Part shown: piece by piece, positions 37,045 to 46,304 of the stretch
Position numbering within the stretch: position 1 is the stretch's first letter
Layout of the letters: the number at the start of each line of letters is the position of its first letter
DNA from: an uncultured Bacteroidales bacterium
GTDB taxonomy: Bacteria; Bacteroidota; Bacteroidia; Bacteroidales; UBA932
Direction of reading: 5' to 3'
Length of the DNA stretch: 61,081 nucleotides
NCBI GenBank assembly: GCA_900545245.1
Contig: UQYV01000018.1
Span: 1 to 61,081 of the forward strand
Position numbers and translations under genes: made by a program
Notes under the pieces: generated by a model
Told to the model about the DNA's origin: nothing
Database searches by the model: none
The model's input: the letters and a program-made list of their open reading frames with translations, nothing else

Positions 37045-37137
37045 CATCCCCGCCTTCCCAGCGAACTTTCTCGGTTCGTTATTGGGCGGTCTGCTTCGTT
37101 GGACGGCTTGATTGAATTTTTAAAATTATAGTTTTTT

Positions 37138-37168
37138 GAGTCGGGTTCTTATGAATCCGACTCTTTTT
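37138..37168 (+). terminator. Rho-independent terminator of fusA2
   Basis: GAGTCGGGTTC, loop TTAT, then GAATCCGACTC and a run of five T. The 11-bp stem has one G-T pair. It ends the fusA2 transcript 94 bp after the stop codon. Confidence 0.8.
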
Positions 37169-37375
37169 GTTGGGATTTATTAAAATGTTTTGTGCATTCT
37201 CTTCTAATTTAACGTCGGAGTCGACGACGAGACGATAAAAAGTCACCCTCGTTTCAGTACCATAAGAGCCTGACTCTCAAAGCGCTGATTCTTCTTTTAC
37301 CCTATTATAATAGGAATTTTGCCTAAAACTCCGTAAATTTGCTTGTTATAGCAAGAATAAGCACATACATAAATA
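37169..37375 (+). promoter_or_regulatory. Upstream region and promoter of the type I RM operon
   Basis: TAAATTTG at 37334-37341 matches TAnnTTTG and would start transcription about 30 nt before hsdM. The rest of the gap shows no gene. A short inverted repeat (ATAATAGG/CCTATTAT) lies at about 37300-37315. Confidence 0.45.
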
Positions 37376-39832
37376 ATGGCAATAAAGAAGTCCCAGTTAT
37401 ACTCTACCCTATGGGAGAGTTGTAACACACTACGTGGCGGCATGGACGCAAGTCAGTACAAAGACTATGTCTTGGTCGTTTTATTTGTAAAGTACATTTC
37501 CGACCGTGCAAAATCCGGTGACCCCGATTTGGAAGAGATTCCTGCGGGTTGCACCTTCGATGATTTCATCGCCCTGAAGCACAAAGACCAGATAGGCGAC
37601 GAAATCAACAAGAAACTGGCAAAACTCGCCAGCGCCTTCGGTTTGGACAATGTTTTCGTCAACGCTGATTTTGAGAGCGAAGACAAACTTGGCAAAGGTA
37701 AAGACAAGGTGGATACCATCACCTCCCTCATCGAAGTCTTCGAGAATCCCAACCTCGATTTCAGTACCAACCGTGCCGGTGATGACGACCTCATTGGCGA
37801 CGCTTACGAATATCTGATGCGGAATTTTGCCTCCCAGTCCGGCAAGAGCAAGGGACAGTTCTATACCCCCGCTGAGGTAAGCCGACTAATGGCCAAGATT
37901 ATTGGCATCCGCGATGACAAGAGCCGCAGCATTACCATATACGACCCGGCCTGCGGCTCGGGTTCCCTTCTCCTCCGCGCCATGAACGAAACCGCTCGTA
38001 GCACAGCTGTCAACCTCTACGGACAGGAGAAAGACCTGGCCACTATCAACATGGCGCGGATGAATATGATTCTCCACGGCATGTACACGGCAGACCTCCA
38101 GCATGGCGACACGCTGAATGTTCCTCTCCATCACGAAGGTGACAAACTCTCTCAATTTCAGTACGTAGTTGCAAATCCTCCCTTCTCCCTCAAGAAATGG
38201 AAGAAGAGCGCCAAGGATAACGATCTTTATGGCCGTTGGAAAGCCGATGCCATCCCGCCGTCCTCCAAAGGCGACTACGCCTTCCTGATGCATATCGTAA
38301 AGTCCATCCTTCCCAATGGCAAGGGCGCTTGCATCCTGCCCCACGGTGTTCTGTTCCGTGGTAGCGTCGAGAAAGGTGACGCGGAAGCCAAGCTCCGCAA
38401 GGCGCTCATAGAAAGCCACATCATCAAGGGTATCATTGGACTTCCGGCAAACCTCTTCTACGGAACAGGCATTCCGGCCTGCATCATCATCATTGACAAA
38501 GCAGCCGCCAAGGATTCCAAGGGCATCTTTATGATTGACGCTAAGGACGGCTTCTATAAGGACGGAGCCAAGAACCGCCTCCGTGAGCAGGACATCCAGC
38601 GCATTGCTGATGCCTGGACCAAGGAAGCCGAGCTTTCCCACTTCAGTCGCCTGGTCCCGTATTCCGAAATTGAGAAAAACGAGTACAACCTCAATATCCC
38701 TCGTTACATCCAGCCCCGTTCCACGGAGATTCAGCAGGATCTGTACGCCCATCTGCATGGCGGCCTGCCTATGGCAGATGTGGATGCACTGGAGGCTCTC
38801 TGGGATGTCTGCCCGTCACTGCGTGACAAGATTTTTGAGCCTCACGCCAACAAGGGTTATCTCCAGCTCACTATGGCTGCATCCCGTAATCTTGCTGATC
38901 TTATCGCCGATGATGCCAGTTTCAAGGCACAGAATAAGCGTGTTCTAGACACGTTTGAGGCCTGGAAGAAGTATATGCAGGATGATTTCCCTATGGTTGC
39001 CCAGAACTGCATCCCGCGGGAGAAAATCGAGGCTTGGAGCAAGGAACTGCTCCGTTTGTTTGCGCCCTGCCACTCCTTGATTGACTCCTACGCTGTCTAT
39101 GACGAACTGATGAAATACTGGAACGAGGAGACCATGCAGGATGACTTGTATATGGTTTCCCGTGATGGTTGGAAGGTTACTGTCAAACTGCCACTGTCCC
39201 AAAATGGAAAGAACAAGGGTAACGTCAAGAAATCTTTTGCATATAACGAACTCGAATGTGACCTCGTGCCAGTTGATGTTCTCGTGGGGCATTATTTCGC
39301 CCAGGAAGCAACCAAAATTGAGAAGGCTGCACAGATGGTCGACGCTGAGCAGGCCGCAATGGAAGCCATTGCAGAGGAATTCAGTGACTCATTCGAGGAC
39401 GTACCGTTTGAAAATGTAAATGGTAGTTTTATTAAGAGCGTCCGGGGGCTTATCAAAGAAGGCAAACGCCAACCTAAACTCTATGCTGAAATGCTGGAGG
39501 TCTGGGAGGACTTTGATAAACATGCCAAGGAGCAGGAAAAGCAGAAGGATTTACAAAAGGAACTTGTCAAGAAATTGACCGCTTCGGTGCAGGCGCAATA
39601 TGCCAAGCTAACCGAAAAGGATATTAGAGAGTTGGTATTTGAAGACAAATGGATGCCATCTCTTCTTGGAAGGATTACTTCTTTGATGGGAACCGCTCAA
39701 CAGGAAATAGTATCAATAATCACATCTTTGAACGAACGATATGACATTACGCTTCCTGATATCGAGATAAATATAGATACACACCGGAAGCTCGTTAAAG
39801 GATATCTTAAAGTAATGGGTATCAATCTATAA
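37376..39832 (+). CDS. hsdM: Type I restriction enzyme, methyltransferase subunit HsdM
   Basis: The 818-aa protein has an N-terminal HsdM_N helical domain (LWESCNTLRGGMDASQYKDY) and an N6-adenine methylase core. The SAM motif is YDPACGSGSLLLR (about 189-201), and the catalytic motif is NPPF near 266. The C-terminal extension of about 350 residues, rich in charged helices, is longer than in classic E. coli HsdM but common in Bacteroidota. It methylates adenines in the host recognition site as HsdM2S. First gene of the hsdMSR operon, 5 bp before hsdS. Confidence 0.96.
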   Translation: MAIKKSQLYSTLWESCNTLRGGMDASQYKDYVLVVLFVKYISDRAKSGDPDLEEIPAGCTFDDFIALKHKDQIGDEINKKLAKLASAFGLDNVFVNADFESEDKLGKGKDKVDTITSLIEVFENPNLDFSTNRAGDDDLIGDAYEYLMRNFASQSGKSKGQFYTPAEVSRLMAKIIGIRDDKSRSITIYDPACGSGSLLLRAMNETARSTAVNLYGQEKDLATINMARMNMILHGMYTADLQHGDTLNVPLHHEGDKLSQFQYVVANPPFSLKKWKKSAKDNDLYGRWKADAIPPSSKGDYAFLMHIVKSILPNGKGACILPHGVLFRGSVEKGDAEAKLRKALIESHIIKGIIGLPANLFYGTGIPACIIIIDKAAAKDSKGIFMIDAKDGFYKDGAKNRLREQDIQRIADAWTKEAELSHFSRLVPYSEIEKNEYNLNIPRYIQPRSTEIQQDLYAHLHGGLPMADVDALEALWDVCPSLRDKIFEPHANKGYLQLTMAASRNLADLIADDASFKAQNKRVLDTFEAWKKYMQDDFPMVAQNCIPREKIEAWSKELLRLFAPCHSLIDSYAVYDELMKYWNEETMQDDLYMVSRDGWKVTVKLPLSQNGKNKGNVKKSFAYNELECDLVPVDVLVGHYFAQEATKIEKAAQMVDAEQAAMEAIAEEFSDSFEDVPFENVNGSFIKSVRGLIKEGKRQPKLYAEMLEVWEDFDKHAKEQEKQKDLQKELVKKLTASVQAQYAKLTEKDIRELVFEDKWMPSLLGRITSLMGTAQQEIVSIITSLNERYDITLPDIEINIDTHRKLVKGYLKVMGINL

Positions 39833-39837
39833 GATTA

Positions 39838-41112
39838 ATGACTATGGCAGCAACCGACACAATGAAAATGACGGAAATCGGCCCTATTCCTAAGGAATGG
39901 GATGCATTGCCGTTATCTGACATAGGCAATTTCTCAAAAGGTGCAGGTATTACCCGCGAACAAGCGAATTCCGGGAATCTTCCCTGCGTTCGATACGGCG
40001 AAATTTATACTACACATGATAATTACATCCGTGCCTTTTACTCGCATATTTCTCCCGAATTAGCAAAAACAGCCACAAGACTTAAAACAGGAGACATACT
40101 CTTTGCCGGTTCTGGAGAAACCAAAGAAGAAATTGGCAAGGCCGTGTCTTTTATAGGAAAAGAGGAGGCCTATGCTGGAGGCGATATTATTATTCTATCG
40201 CCTAAGATTCCTGCTTCCTCACTCTATCTTGGATTTGTCCTTAACGATGAGGCATCAGTACGCCAAAAATCATCGATGGGCCAAGGTGATACTGTGGTTC
40301 ATATTCATGCTAAGGAGCTTGCCAATGTTGTTGTACCGTTCCCTCATCCATCAGAACAACAACATATTGCAGATGTACTACAAAGCATAGACTCACTGAT
40401 TACTAAACTCGATAAAGTCGTGTCCAAAAAGAGATTGATGAAGCAAGGGGCTATGCAGAAACTTCTCACAGGAAGCGTCCGCGTAAAAGGTTTCTCAAAG
40501 CCGTGGATAGAACTCGAACTTGGAGAGCTTGGCAAAATAACAGGAGCCGGCGTCGATAAAACCATCAATATAGATGAAAAACCCGTGCGCCTTCTGAATT
40601 TCCTGGATGTTTATAATCGGGACAGGATTTATAATCATGAACTAAAAATGTGGGTTACCGCCTCTGATTATAAGATAGCAAGATGCGATGTTAAACAAGG
40701 AGACATTTTCTTAACCCCCTCGTCGGAGCTTCCCAATGATATAGGCCGTTCTGCGGTTGCAATGTCGGACATGGAAGGTGTTTGCTATAGTTATCATGTC
40801 CTTCGTTTACGCCCATCTATCGAGTTGGATATGACGTATAGTGCCTATATGCTTAAAACTGCCGAATATGAAGAACAGATTCGCTTTTTGAGCGAAGGTA
40901 GCGGAAAACGATACGTAATTTCCTTGCGTAATTTCCGAGAGATACGCATTTCCATTCCAGATGACATTCGAGAACAAAATGCAATAGGCAATGTCATCGC
41001 AGCTATGGATAATGAAATACGCGATCTGGAAGCAGAGCGAGACAAATATAAGAACATCAAACAAGGGATGATGCAGCAGCTTCTGACCGGACAAATAAGA
41101 TTACCTGTATGA
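39838..41112 (+). CDS. hsdS: Type I restriction enzyme, specificity subunit HsdS
   Basis: The 424-aa protein has two target-recognition domains, each followed by a conserved helix: SEQQHIADVLQSIDSLITKLDKV at about 180 (read in parts) and EQNAIGNVIAAMDNEIRDLEAE near 385. The paired repeats MKQGAMQKLLTG and IKQGMMQQLLTG close each half, as in intact HsdS. It determines the bipartite recognition sequence. The stop overlaps the hsdR start by 4 bp. A second ATG four codons in, at 39844, may be the true start. No additional hsdS fragments or invertase are nearby. Confidence 0.95.
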   Translation: MTMAATDTMKMTEIGPIPKEWDALPLSDIGNFSKGAGITREQANSGNLPCVRYGEIYTTHDNYIRAFYSHISPELAKTATRLKTGDILFAGSGETKEEIGKAVSFIGKEEAYAGGDIIILSPKIPASSLYLGFVLNDEASVRQKSSMGQGDTVVHIHAKELANVVVPFPHPSEQQHIADVLQSIDSLITKLDKVVSKKRLMKQGAMQKLLTGSVRVKGFSKPWIELELGELGKITGAGVDKTINIDEKPVRLLNFLDVYNRDRIYNHELKMWVTASDYKIARCDVKQGDIFLTPSSELPNDIGRSAVAMSDMEGVCYSYHVLRLRPSIELDMTYSAYMLKTAEYEEQIRFLSEGSGKRYVISLRNFREIRISIPDDIREQNAIGNVIAAMDNEIRDLEAERDKYKNIKQGMMQQLLTGQIRLPV

Positions 41113-44100
41113 TGCCAGACCTCAGAATAACCACATCAGAGCGCACCACGCAGAATCACGTCATTGCGCTCATCCGCGAGAGGCTTCCTCTCTACGGATA
41201 CATCGGCAATCTCTATGAAGAAGAGAACACTAACCTTCGTGAAGGCACAATCACAACCTGGCTCACATCTGAGGCACGGGGTGAGCAAAAACTGACCGAG
41301 GACCAGGCCCGTGCTGCCATTCGCAAACTCAAAGAGGAGATTGACGTTTGCAGCACCTTCGACACCCTGATGCAGGCAAGCGAGAACGTGTACAACCGTC
41401 TCCGCTACAGCGTCAGCATATCCCAAGGTCCCGGTCAGGTAAACAAGGCCGTCCGCTTCATCGACTGGGAGCATCCGGAACAAAACGTCTTTGAATTGGC
41501 AGAAGAGGTCTCCGTCAAGACCAATGGCGTGGGAGACTCCGAGCATCGCCGTCCGGACATCGTGGTTTATGTCAATGGTATCGCCCTGGTTGTCCTTGAA
41601 CTCAAGCGCTCCGGTGTTCCTGTGTCAGAGGCCATTCGTCAGAACTACCGGAATCAGCAGAATGGTTACATTCCTCGTTTCTTCACCACTTCCCAGCTTG
41701 TGATGGCTGGCAATCCCAGTGAAGGCCTTTGGTATGGAACAACCTGCACCCCGGAAAAGTATTATCTTCGTTGGAAAGAACCCACCGGCGAAAGCGGTGA
41801 TCCGGAGCAGAATAAGCCCACCTTCCCCGATGTCGTGAACGAACTGGACCGTTCCGTCCTCCAGATGTTGGAACCCCAACGCCTCCTGCACTTTATCCAC
41901 GACTGCGTAGTGTATGACGGCGGCACAAAGAAAGTTGCCCGTCCAAATCAGTTCTTTGCCCTTCAAGCAGCCATCCCCCGCATTCGCACCAAGGACAGCG
42001 GTATCATCTGGCACTCCCAGGGCTCCGGCAAGTCCCTCACGATGGTGTGGCTGGCCCAGTGGATTAAGGAAAATATCCAGAATGCCCGTGTGGTCATCAT
42101 CACCGATCGTGACGAGTTGGATAAACAGATAACCAACGGTTTCCGCAACAGCGGTTTGCTAGACAAGAACAAGCAGGATTCTTTCTATCATGCATCCAGT
42201 GGTGGCGACCTTCTCGCAAAGTTGGACAATCCGTCTCCTTGGCTCATTACAACTCTGATTCATAAGTTCGGACACAATACCACCAGCGACGATACTCCGG
42301 AATACCAGAAGATTGGCAAGAAGTCCGCTGAGCAGTATATGAAGGAACTGGCAGAGTCTCTTCCCCCTGACTTCAAGGCAAAAGGCGACATCTACGTCTT
42401 TGTGGACGAGTGCCACCGTACTCAAGGCGGCATCCTGCACAAGGCTATGCGCCATATTATGGGCGAAAACGTGATGATGATTGGTTTTACCGGTACCCCG
42501 CTTCTTAAGAAGGGGGAACGTAAGACCAGTCAGGAGAGTTTCGGTCGTTACATCCATTCCTACCGCTACGACGAAGCCGTTCACGATGGAGTTGTTTTGG
42601 ATCTCCGCTATGAAGCCCGCGACGTTCCACAGCAGCTTTCAGACCCCAAAGCGATGGATCAGCTCTTCGACCTGCGTACCAGAAACCTGACGCCAAAGGC
42701 TAAGGAAGCTTTGAAAGATCGCTGGGCACAGTTGCAGAATATTTACAGCAGCGACGACCGTATGCGCCGCATTGTCGGTGATATTATGCTGGATATGGAA
42801 CTGCGAAACGCCCTTGTAGACGGCTACGGCAACGCCATGCTGGTTGCGGAGAGTATCTATGAGGCTTACAAGTATTGGGACCTTTTCCGCAATGAAAACT
42901 TCCAGAATCATTGCGCCGTGGTCACCAGCTATGTTCCTGACATCTCCCTCGCCAACGGCTTCACGGACGAAAGCAAAAAGACCGAAGAGGAGTACAAATA
43001 CAAGTGGTCCAAAGAGATGATGGGAGACCGCACCCCAGAACAGTATGAGGCCTGGGCCAAGGACCAGTTCATCAACCGCCCTGGGGAAATGAAGCTCCTC
43101 ATCGTCGTGGATAAACTGCTCACCGGCTTTGATGCGCCTGCTGCCACCTATCTGTATCTGGACCGCAAAATCGTGGACCATAACCTCTTCCAGGCCATAT
43201 GCCGTGTAAACCGTGTGAATGGTGCAGAGAAGGAATTTGGCTACATCGTTGATTACCGGAAACTCTTCGAGTTCATAGAAAGCGCTATCGAGGATTACAC
43301 CAATGGCCAGAGCGAGATAGAGGGCTTCGTTAAGGAGGAAATTAGCGAAATGCTCAAGAGCCGCCTTAAAACGGCCCGAGAGGAGCTGGAAAAGGCACTG
43401 CAACGAGTGGAGCAGATCGTTGAACCTGTTGCCCTCCCCAAGAAACTGGACAACTTCTTTGACTATTTCTGCTTCCCTTACGACACGCCCGCAGACGAAC
43501 AGGAAGCCAAGATTATCGAGAATGCCGGCCGTCGTGAAGACTTCTACAATGCAGTCCGCACCCTGAATAACCGCTATGTAGCTATCGCTATGGAGATGAC
43601 CGAAGCCGGTTTCACTGTGGAAGAAGCAAACAATATCTACACCAAGGTAAAAGACTACGAGGAACTGCGTCACGCCATCATGCAACGCAGCGGTGACTAC
43701 GTGGACATGAAGAAATATGACGCCCAGATGCGTACCCTGCTAGACCGCTACATCGTTGCTCCTCGCAGCGAGAAGCTGGAAGCGCTGGATAATTTCTCCT
43801 TCTTGGACATCATCAACATCAATCCGGATACCGGAGAGGCAGAGCTTGATCCGGAAGTTGAAAAGGAGCTGGGCGGAGTCCGCGGTGCAGCAGAAACGAT
43901 GACCGCCAATGTCCGCCGTGCTATCAACCGCAAGCGTGAGCAAAATCCCGGAGAGTACAAGAAATTCTCCGAGCGTATCAATCGCCTTATCGAGGAGCTA
44001 CATCAGGGCTCTATTGAATACAAAGAATTTCTGAAAGGTATCAAGGAAATGGGCGAAGCGCTACGCCAAGGAAATACCACAGATGAGCGCCTTGACAGTC

Positions 44101-44315
44101 CGGCAAAGAAAGACCTGTGCGACAACCTGGGGGGCAACGTGGAACTCGCCCTGCGTGTTCACGCTGTAGCCAAGCAATATGCCTTTCCCCGCTTCCGAGA
44201 AGTTCCCACTATCTATCGTCAGTTGAGGCGTAAAATTACGCAGGAACTCCTTGGCGAGCCTTATGATCCGGACGTAATCACCAAGATTGTTGCGGCCCAT
44301 ACAGAGGAGTTCTAA
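41109..44315 (+). CDS. hsdR: Type I restriction enzyme, endonuclease/translocase HsdR
   Basis: The 1068-aa protein has an N-terminal PD-(D/E)xK nuclease (RPDIVVYVNGIALVVLELKR, about 147-166, with D, E and K) and a superfamily 2 helicase motor. Motif I is HSQGSGKSLTMVW near 301, motif II is VDECHRT near 431, and motif III is FTGTP. A C-terminal helical region binds HsdM. It cuts unmethylated DNA after translocation. Overlaps hsdS by 4 bp (ATGA), so translation is coupled. The family length is normal. Confidence 0.96.
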   Translation: MMPDLRITTSERTTQNHVIALIRERLPLYGYIGNLYEEENTNLREGTITTWLTSEARGEQKLTEDQARAAIRKLKEEIDVCSTFDTLMQASENVYNRLRYSVSISQGPGQVNKAVRFIDWEHPEQNVFELAEEVSVKTNGVGDSEHRRPDIVVYVNGIALVVLELKRSGVPVSEAIRQNYRNQQNGYIPRFFTTSQLVMAGNPSEGLWYGTTCTPEKYYLRWKEPTGESGDPEQNKPTFPDVVNELDRSVLQMLEPQRLLHFIHDCVVYDGGTKKVARPNQFFALQAAIPRIRTKDSGIIWHSQGSGKSLTMVWLAQWIKENIQNARVVIITDRDELDKQITNGFRNSGLLDKNKQDSFYHASSGGDLLAKLDNPSPWLITTLIHKFGHNTTSDDTPEYQKIGKKSAEQYMKELAESLPPDFKAKGDIYVFVDECHRTQGGILHKAMRHIMGENVMMIGFTGTPLLKKGERKTSQESFGRYIHSYRYDEAVHDGVVLDLRYEARDVPQQLSDPKAMDQLFDLRTRNLTPKAKEALKDRWAQLQNIYSSDDRMRRIVGDIMLDMELRNALVDGYGNAMLVAESIYEAYKYWDLFRNENFQNHCAVVTSYVPDISLANGFTDESKKTEEEYKYKWSKEMMGDRTPEQYEAWAKDQFINRPGEMKLLIVVDKLLTGFDAPAATYLYLDRKIVDHNLFQAICRVNRVNGAEKEFGYIVDYRKLFEFIESAIEDYTNGQSEIEGFVKEEISEMLKSRLKTAREELEKALQRVEQIVEPVALPKKLDNFFDYFCFPYDTPADEQEAKIIENAGRREDFYNAVRTLNNRYVAIAMEMTEAGFTVEEANNIYTKVKDYEELRHAIMQRSGDYVDMKKYDAQMRTLLDRYIVAPRSEKLEALDNFSFLDIININPDTGEAELDPEVEKELGGVRGAAETMTANVRRAINRKREQNPGEYKKFSERINRLIEELHQGSIEYKEFLKGIKEMGEALRQGNTTDERLDSPAKKDLCDNLGGNVELALRVHAVAKQYAFPRFREVPTIYRQLRRKITQELLGEPYDPDVITKIVAAHTEEF

Positions 44316-44316
44316 G

Positions 44317-45045
44317 ATGGAAATAAACGGCATTTACATAGCTGTAGAGCGCAAAAATATCAAAAACCTGCATCTGGCGGTTTATCCGCCGGATGCCCGC
44401 GTTCACGTGTCCGCTCCAGCCTATCTGGATGACAATGATATCCGCTCCTTCATCATTTCCAAGTGGAGTTGGGTAGAGACACAGCGCGAGAGCATTCTGA
44501 CTCAAGTTCGCCAAACGGAACGTGAATACGTGACCGGCGAATCCTTCTACCATCTGGGTGCCCGGTATCGTCTTCGCGTCCAGGAAGAGCCCCGCGTAGC
44601 GCATTCGCTTCGCAAATCCGGTGACTGGCTCATTTTGACGGTCCAGCCCGGCACTACAACGGAGAATCGCGCCCTAGTACTACGTGAATGGCAGCGGGCA
44701 CAGCTCAAAGAAGTACTTAAGGAAACTCTTCCCATTTGGATGGAAAAGATCGGTGAGGCTGATGTAACGTGGGAAGTCAAGCAAATGCGCTCGCAGTGGG
44801 GCAGCTGCATTGCCAAGAAACGCCATCTCCTTTTTAACTTGGAGCTGGCTCGTGTTCCACGCTCCTGCATCGAATATGTCGTTCTGCACGAGTTGACGCA
44901 CTTGAAGATTGAGAAACATAACAAGCTTTTCGAAGCCTTTATGTCCAAATATATGCCTCAGTGGCGTACCCGCCGCCAGGAATTGAATGCTTTTATCGCT
45001 TCCCCTATGGAAGAAGGTGCCGCAGGAGGGATATTTGGTGACTGA
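44317..45045 (+). CDS. YgjP/DUF45-type zinc metallopeptidase in RM operon
   Basis: The protein is 242 aa from ATG 44317. The upstream extension would overlap hsdR. The fold is the WLM/YgjP family, with zinc-binding HELTHL near residue 190, a third ligand H in KIEKHNKLFEAF, and the preceding QMRSQWGSCIAKKR, a strong family signature. It starts 1 bp after the hsdR stop, so it is probably part of the RM operon. Such metallopeptidases are often found downstream of hsdR; their role in restriction is not established. They could process or turn over HsdR. Confidence 0.88.
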   Translation: MEINGIYIAVERKNIKNLHLAVYPPDARVHVSAPAYLDDNDIRSFIISKWSWVETQRESILTQVRQTEREYVTGESFYHLGARYRLRVQEEPRVAHSLRKSGDWLILTVQPGTTTENRALVLREWQRAQLKEVLKETLPIWMEKIGEADVTWEVKQMRSQWGSCIAKKRHLLFNLELARVPRSCIEYVVLHELTHLKIEKHNKLFEAFMSKYMPQWRTRRQELNAFIASPMEEGAAGGIFGD

Positions 45046-45148
45046 TGTATCCGAAGGAACCCGTAAGGTGAACAACGATTCCGAAGCTTATCACAATATC
45101 TTCAAAGAACTCCAGGAGAAACTTGACGAATACCTAAATAACGCATAA
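45038..45148 (+). CDS. Small ORF, 36 aa, between metallopeptidase and AbiH
   Basis: GTG at 45038-45040 follows AGGAGG by about 9 nt and opens a 36-codon frame ending at TAA 45146-45148. It overlaps the metallopeptidase stop by 8 bp. The peptide is acidic, with VTDVSEGTRKVNNDSEAY and an amphipathic end IFKELQEKLDEYLNNA. No family is recognised. The good Shine-Dalgarno is unusual for this phylum. It could be a small antitoxin-like partner of the next gene. Confidence 0.45.
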   Translation: MTDVSEGTRKVNNDSEAYHNIFKELQEKLDEYLNNA

Positions 45149-45152
45149 ACGC

Positions 45153-46289
45153 ATGGCAGATCCCCGCAAAATAGTCCTCATACTCGGCAATGGCTTCGAC
45201 CTCGACCTCGGCCTCAAAACGTCCTACAAAGACTTCTGGGAGTCTGTATTTTGCCCCAAAAACTATCCGGCTCCACTCATCCACCATCTGAACCAGCGTT
45301 GGCCGGACAACCTGGAAGCCGTAAAGTGGTACGACCTCGAAAACGAACTTCTGAACTACTACAAGAGTATTTCCGATCCAACGAAAGGCCAGGACATCAT
45401 AACGGAAGAAGAGAGAGCCCTGCTTGAGAATTTCACTGCATACGGCCATGCTTGCGGCTGGTATAACGACCAAATAGATCTGGTCGCATCGCTGGTGAAT
45501 AAAGGAGTCCTCTCATACAATGGAAACCCTTTGGGACATGTGGGTGAACATCTTAAGGAGGAAGCTCTCAAATCTCCCATGTGGCGCGACCGCAAAGCCC
45601 TTACTCTCATAAAAGACGGCTTGTGCAAATACCTCAAGTCAATAGATAAGCCCCTTGCAGAGAGTGCCACCTCAGCATACCATATGTTACTGACTTTGAT
45701 GAAATCCACTAAAGCCGGAGATTTTGTCAATATCTACACATTTAATTATACGCGAGTTCAGATGCGTGGATGCGATCCAGAGGGTATGCCCATTCATTAT
45801 ATGCACGGAAGTTGCGAAGATGACAAGATAATCGTAGGAACTCGGGACGACCTCAAAATAGGCCAAGGTTATGATTTCCTTTTGAAAGCAATGGACGACT
45901 CATTTACCCCACCGGACATCGTCACAGCGCTCAGGGACGCTGACGAAGTGATAATCTTTGGCCATTCGTTGGGTGAAAACGATCGTCAGTATTTTGCGCC
46001 TTTCTTCCTGAAACAGGCCGACTACGACAGTCCTATACGAAAAGACATCACCATCTTCACCCGTGATGACAATTCTAAGATTGAGATAAAACGCGCCCTC
46101 CAGAAGATGACAGATGGCAAGTTGTCTGCTCTATACAGCATCAACCAGCCCAACATCATCCGTACTGCCAACCTCCAAGAAGACCAGGAACTAATGTACA
46201 ACTTCTTCTTAAGTCATCATGAGGATGAACATTTTGCGAGATTGGTTATTTGCAGGCTCATACAAGAATCAAACAAAGTTAACGAATAA
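45153..46289 (+). CDS. abiH: AbiH-family abortive infection protein
   Basis: The 378-aa protein has the AbiH signature, ILGNGFDLDLGLKTSYKDF at residues 10-28, with the N-G-F-D motif. Later blocks include IYTFNYTRVQMRG and YMHGSCEDDKIIVGT, and near the end EVIIFGHSLGENDRQYF. This layout resembles SIR2-like/NAD-binding folds, though the catalytic mechanism is not established. AbiH was first found as a phage-exclusion protein in Lactococcus. It is embedded in the RM operon, 4 bp after the 36-codon ORF stop. Confidence 0.85.
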   Translation: MADPRKIVLILGNGFDLDLGLKTSYKDFWESVFCPKNYPAPLIHHLNQRWPDNLEAVKWYDLENELLNYYKSISDPTKGQDIITEEERALLENFTAYGHACGWYNDQIDLVASLVNKGVLSYNGNPLGHVGEHLKEEALKSPMWRDRKALTLIKDGLCKYLKSIDKPLAESATSAYHMLLTLMKSTKAGDFVNIYTFNYTRVQMRGCDPEGMPIHYMHGSCEDDKIIVGTRDDLKIGQGYDFLLKAMDDSFTPPDIVTALRDADEVIIFGHSLGENDRQYFAPFFLKQADYDSPIRKDITIFTRDDNSKIEIKRALQKMTDGKLSALYSINQPNIIRTANLQEDQELMYNFFLSHHEDEHFARLVICRLIQESNKVNE

Positions 46290-46304
46290 GTACAGAATAA
46301 AAAC

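Noticed and set aside
37045..37137. tRNA-like fold after fusA2
   Set aside because: It has a hairpin around GTTCG, but no acceptor stem or anticodon arm can be drawn.
39838..41112. Phase-variable hsdS shuffling
   Set aside because: Only one hsdS is present, with no invertase and no inverted hsdS fragments.
42639..43685. 348-codon minus-strand frame opposite hsdR
   Set aside because: It lies entirely inside hsdR, whose helicase motifs are intact in the plus frame.
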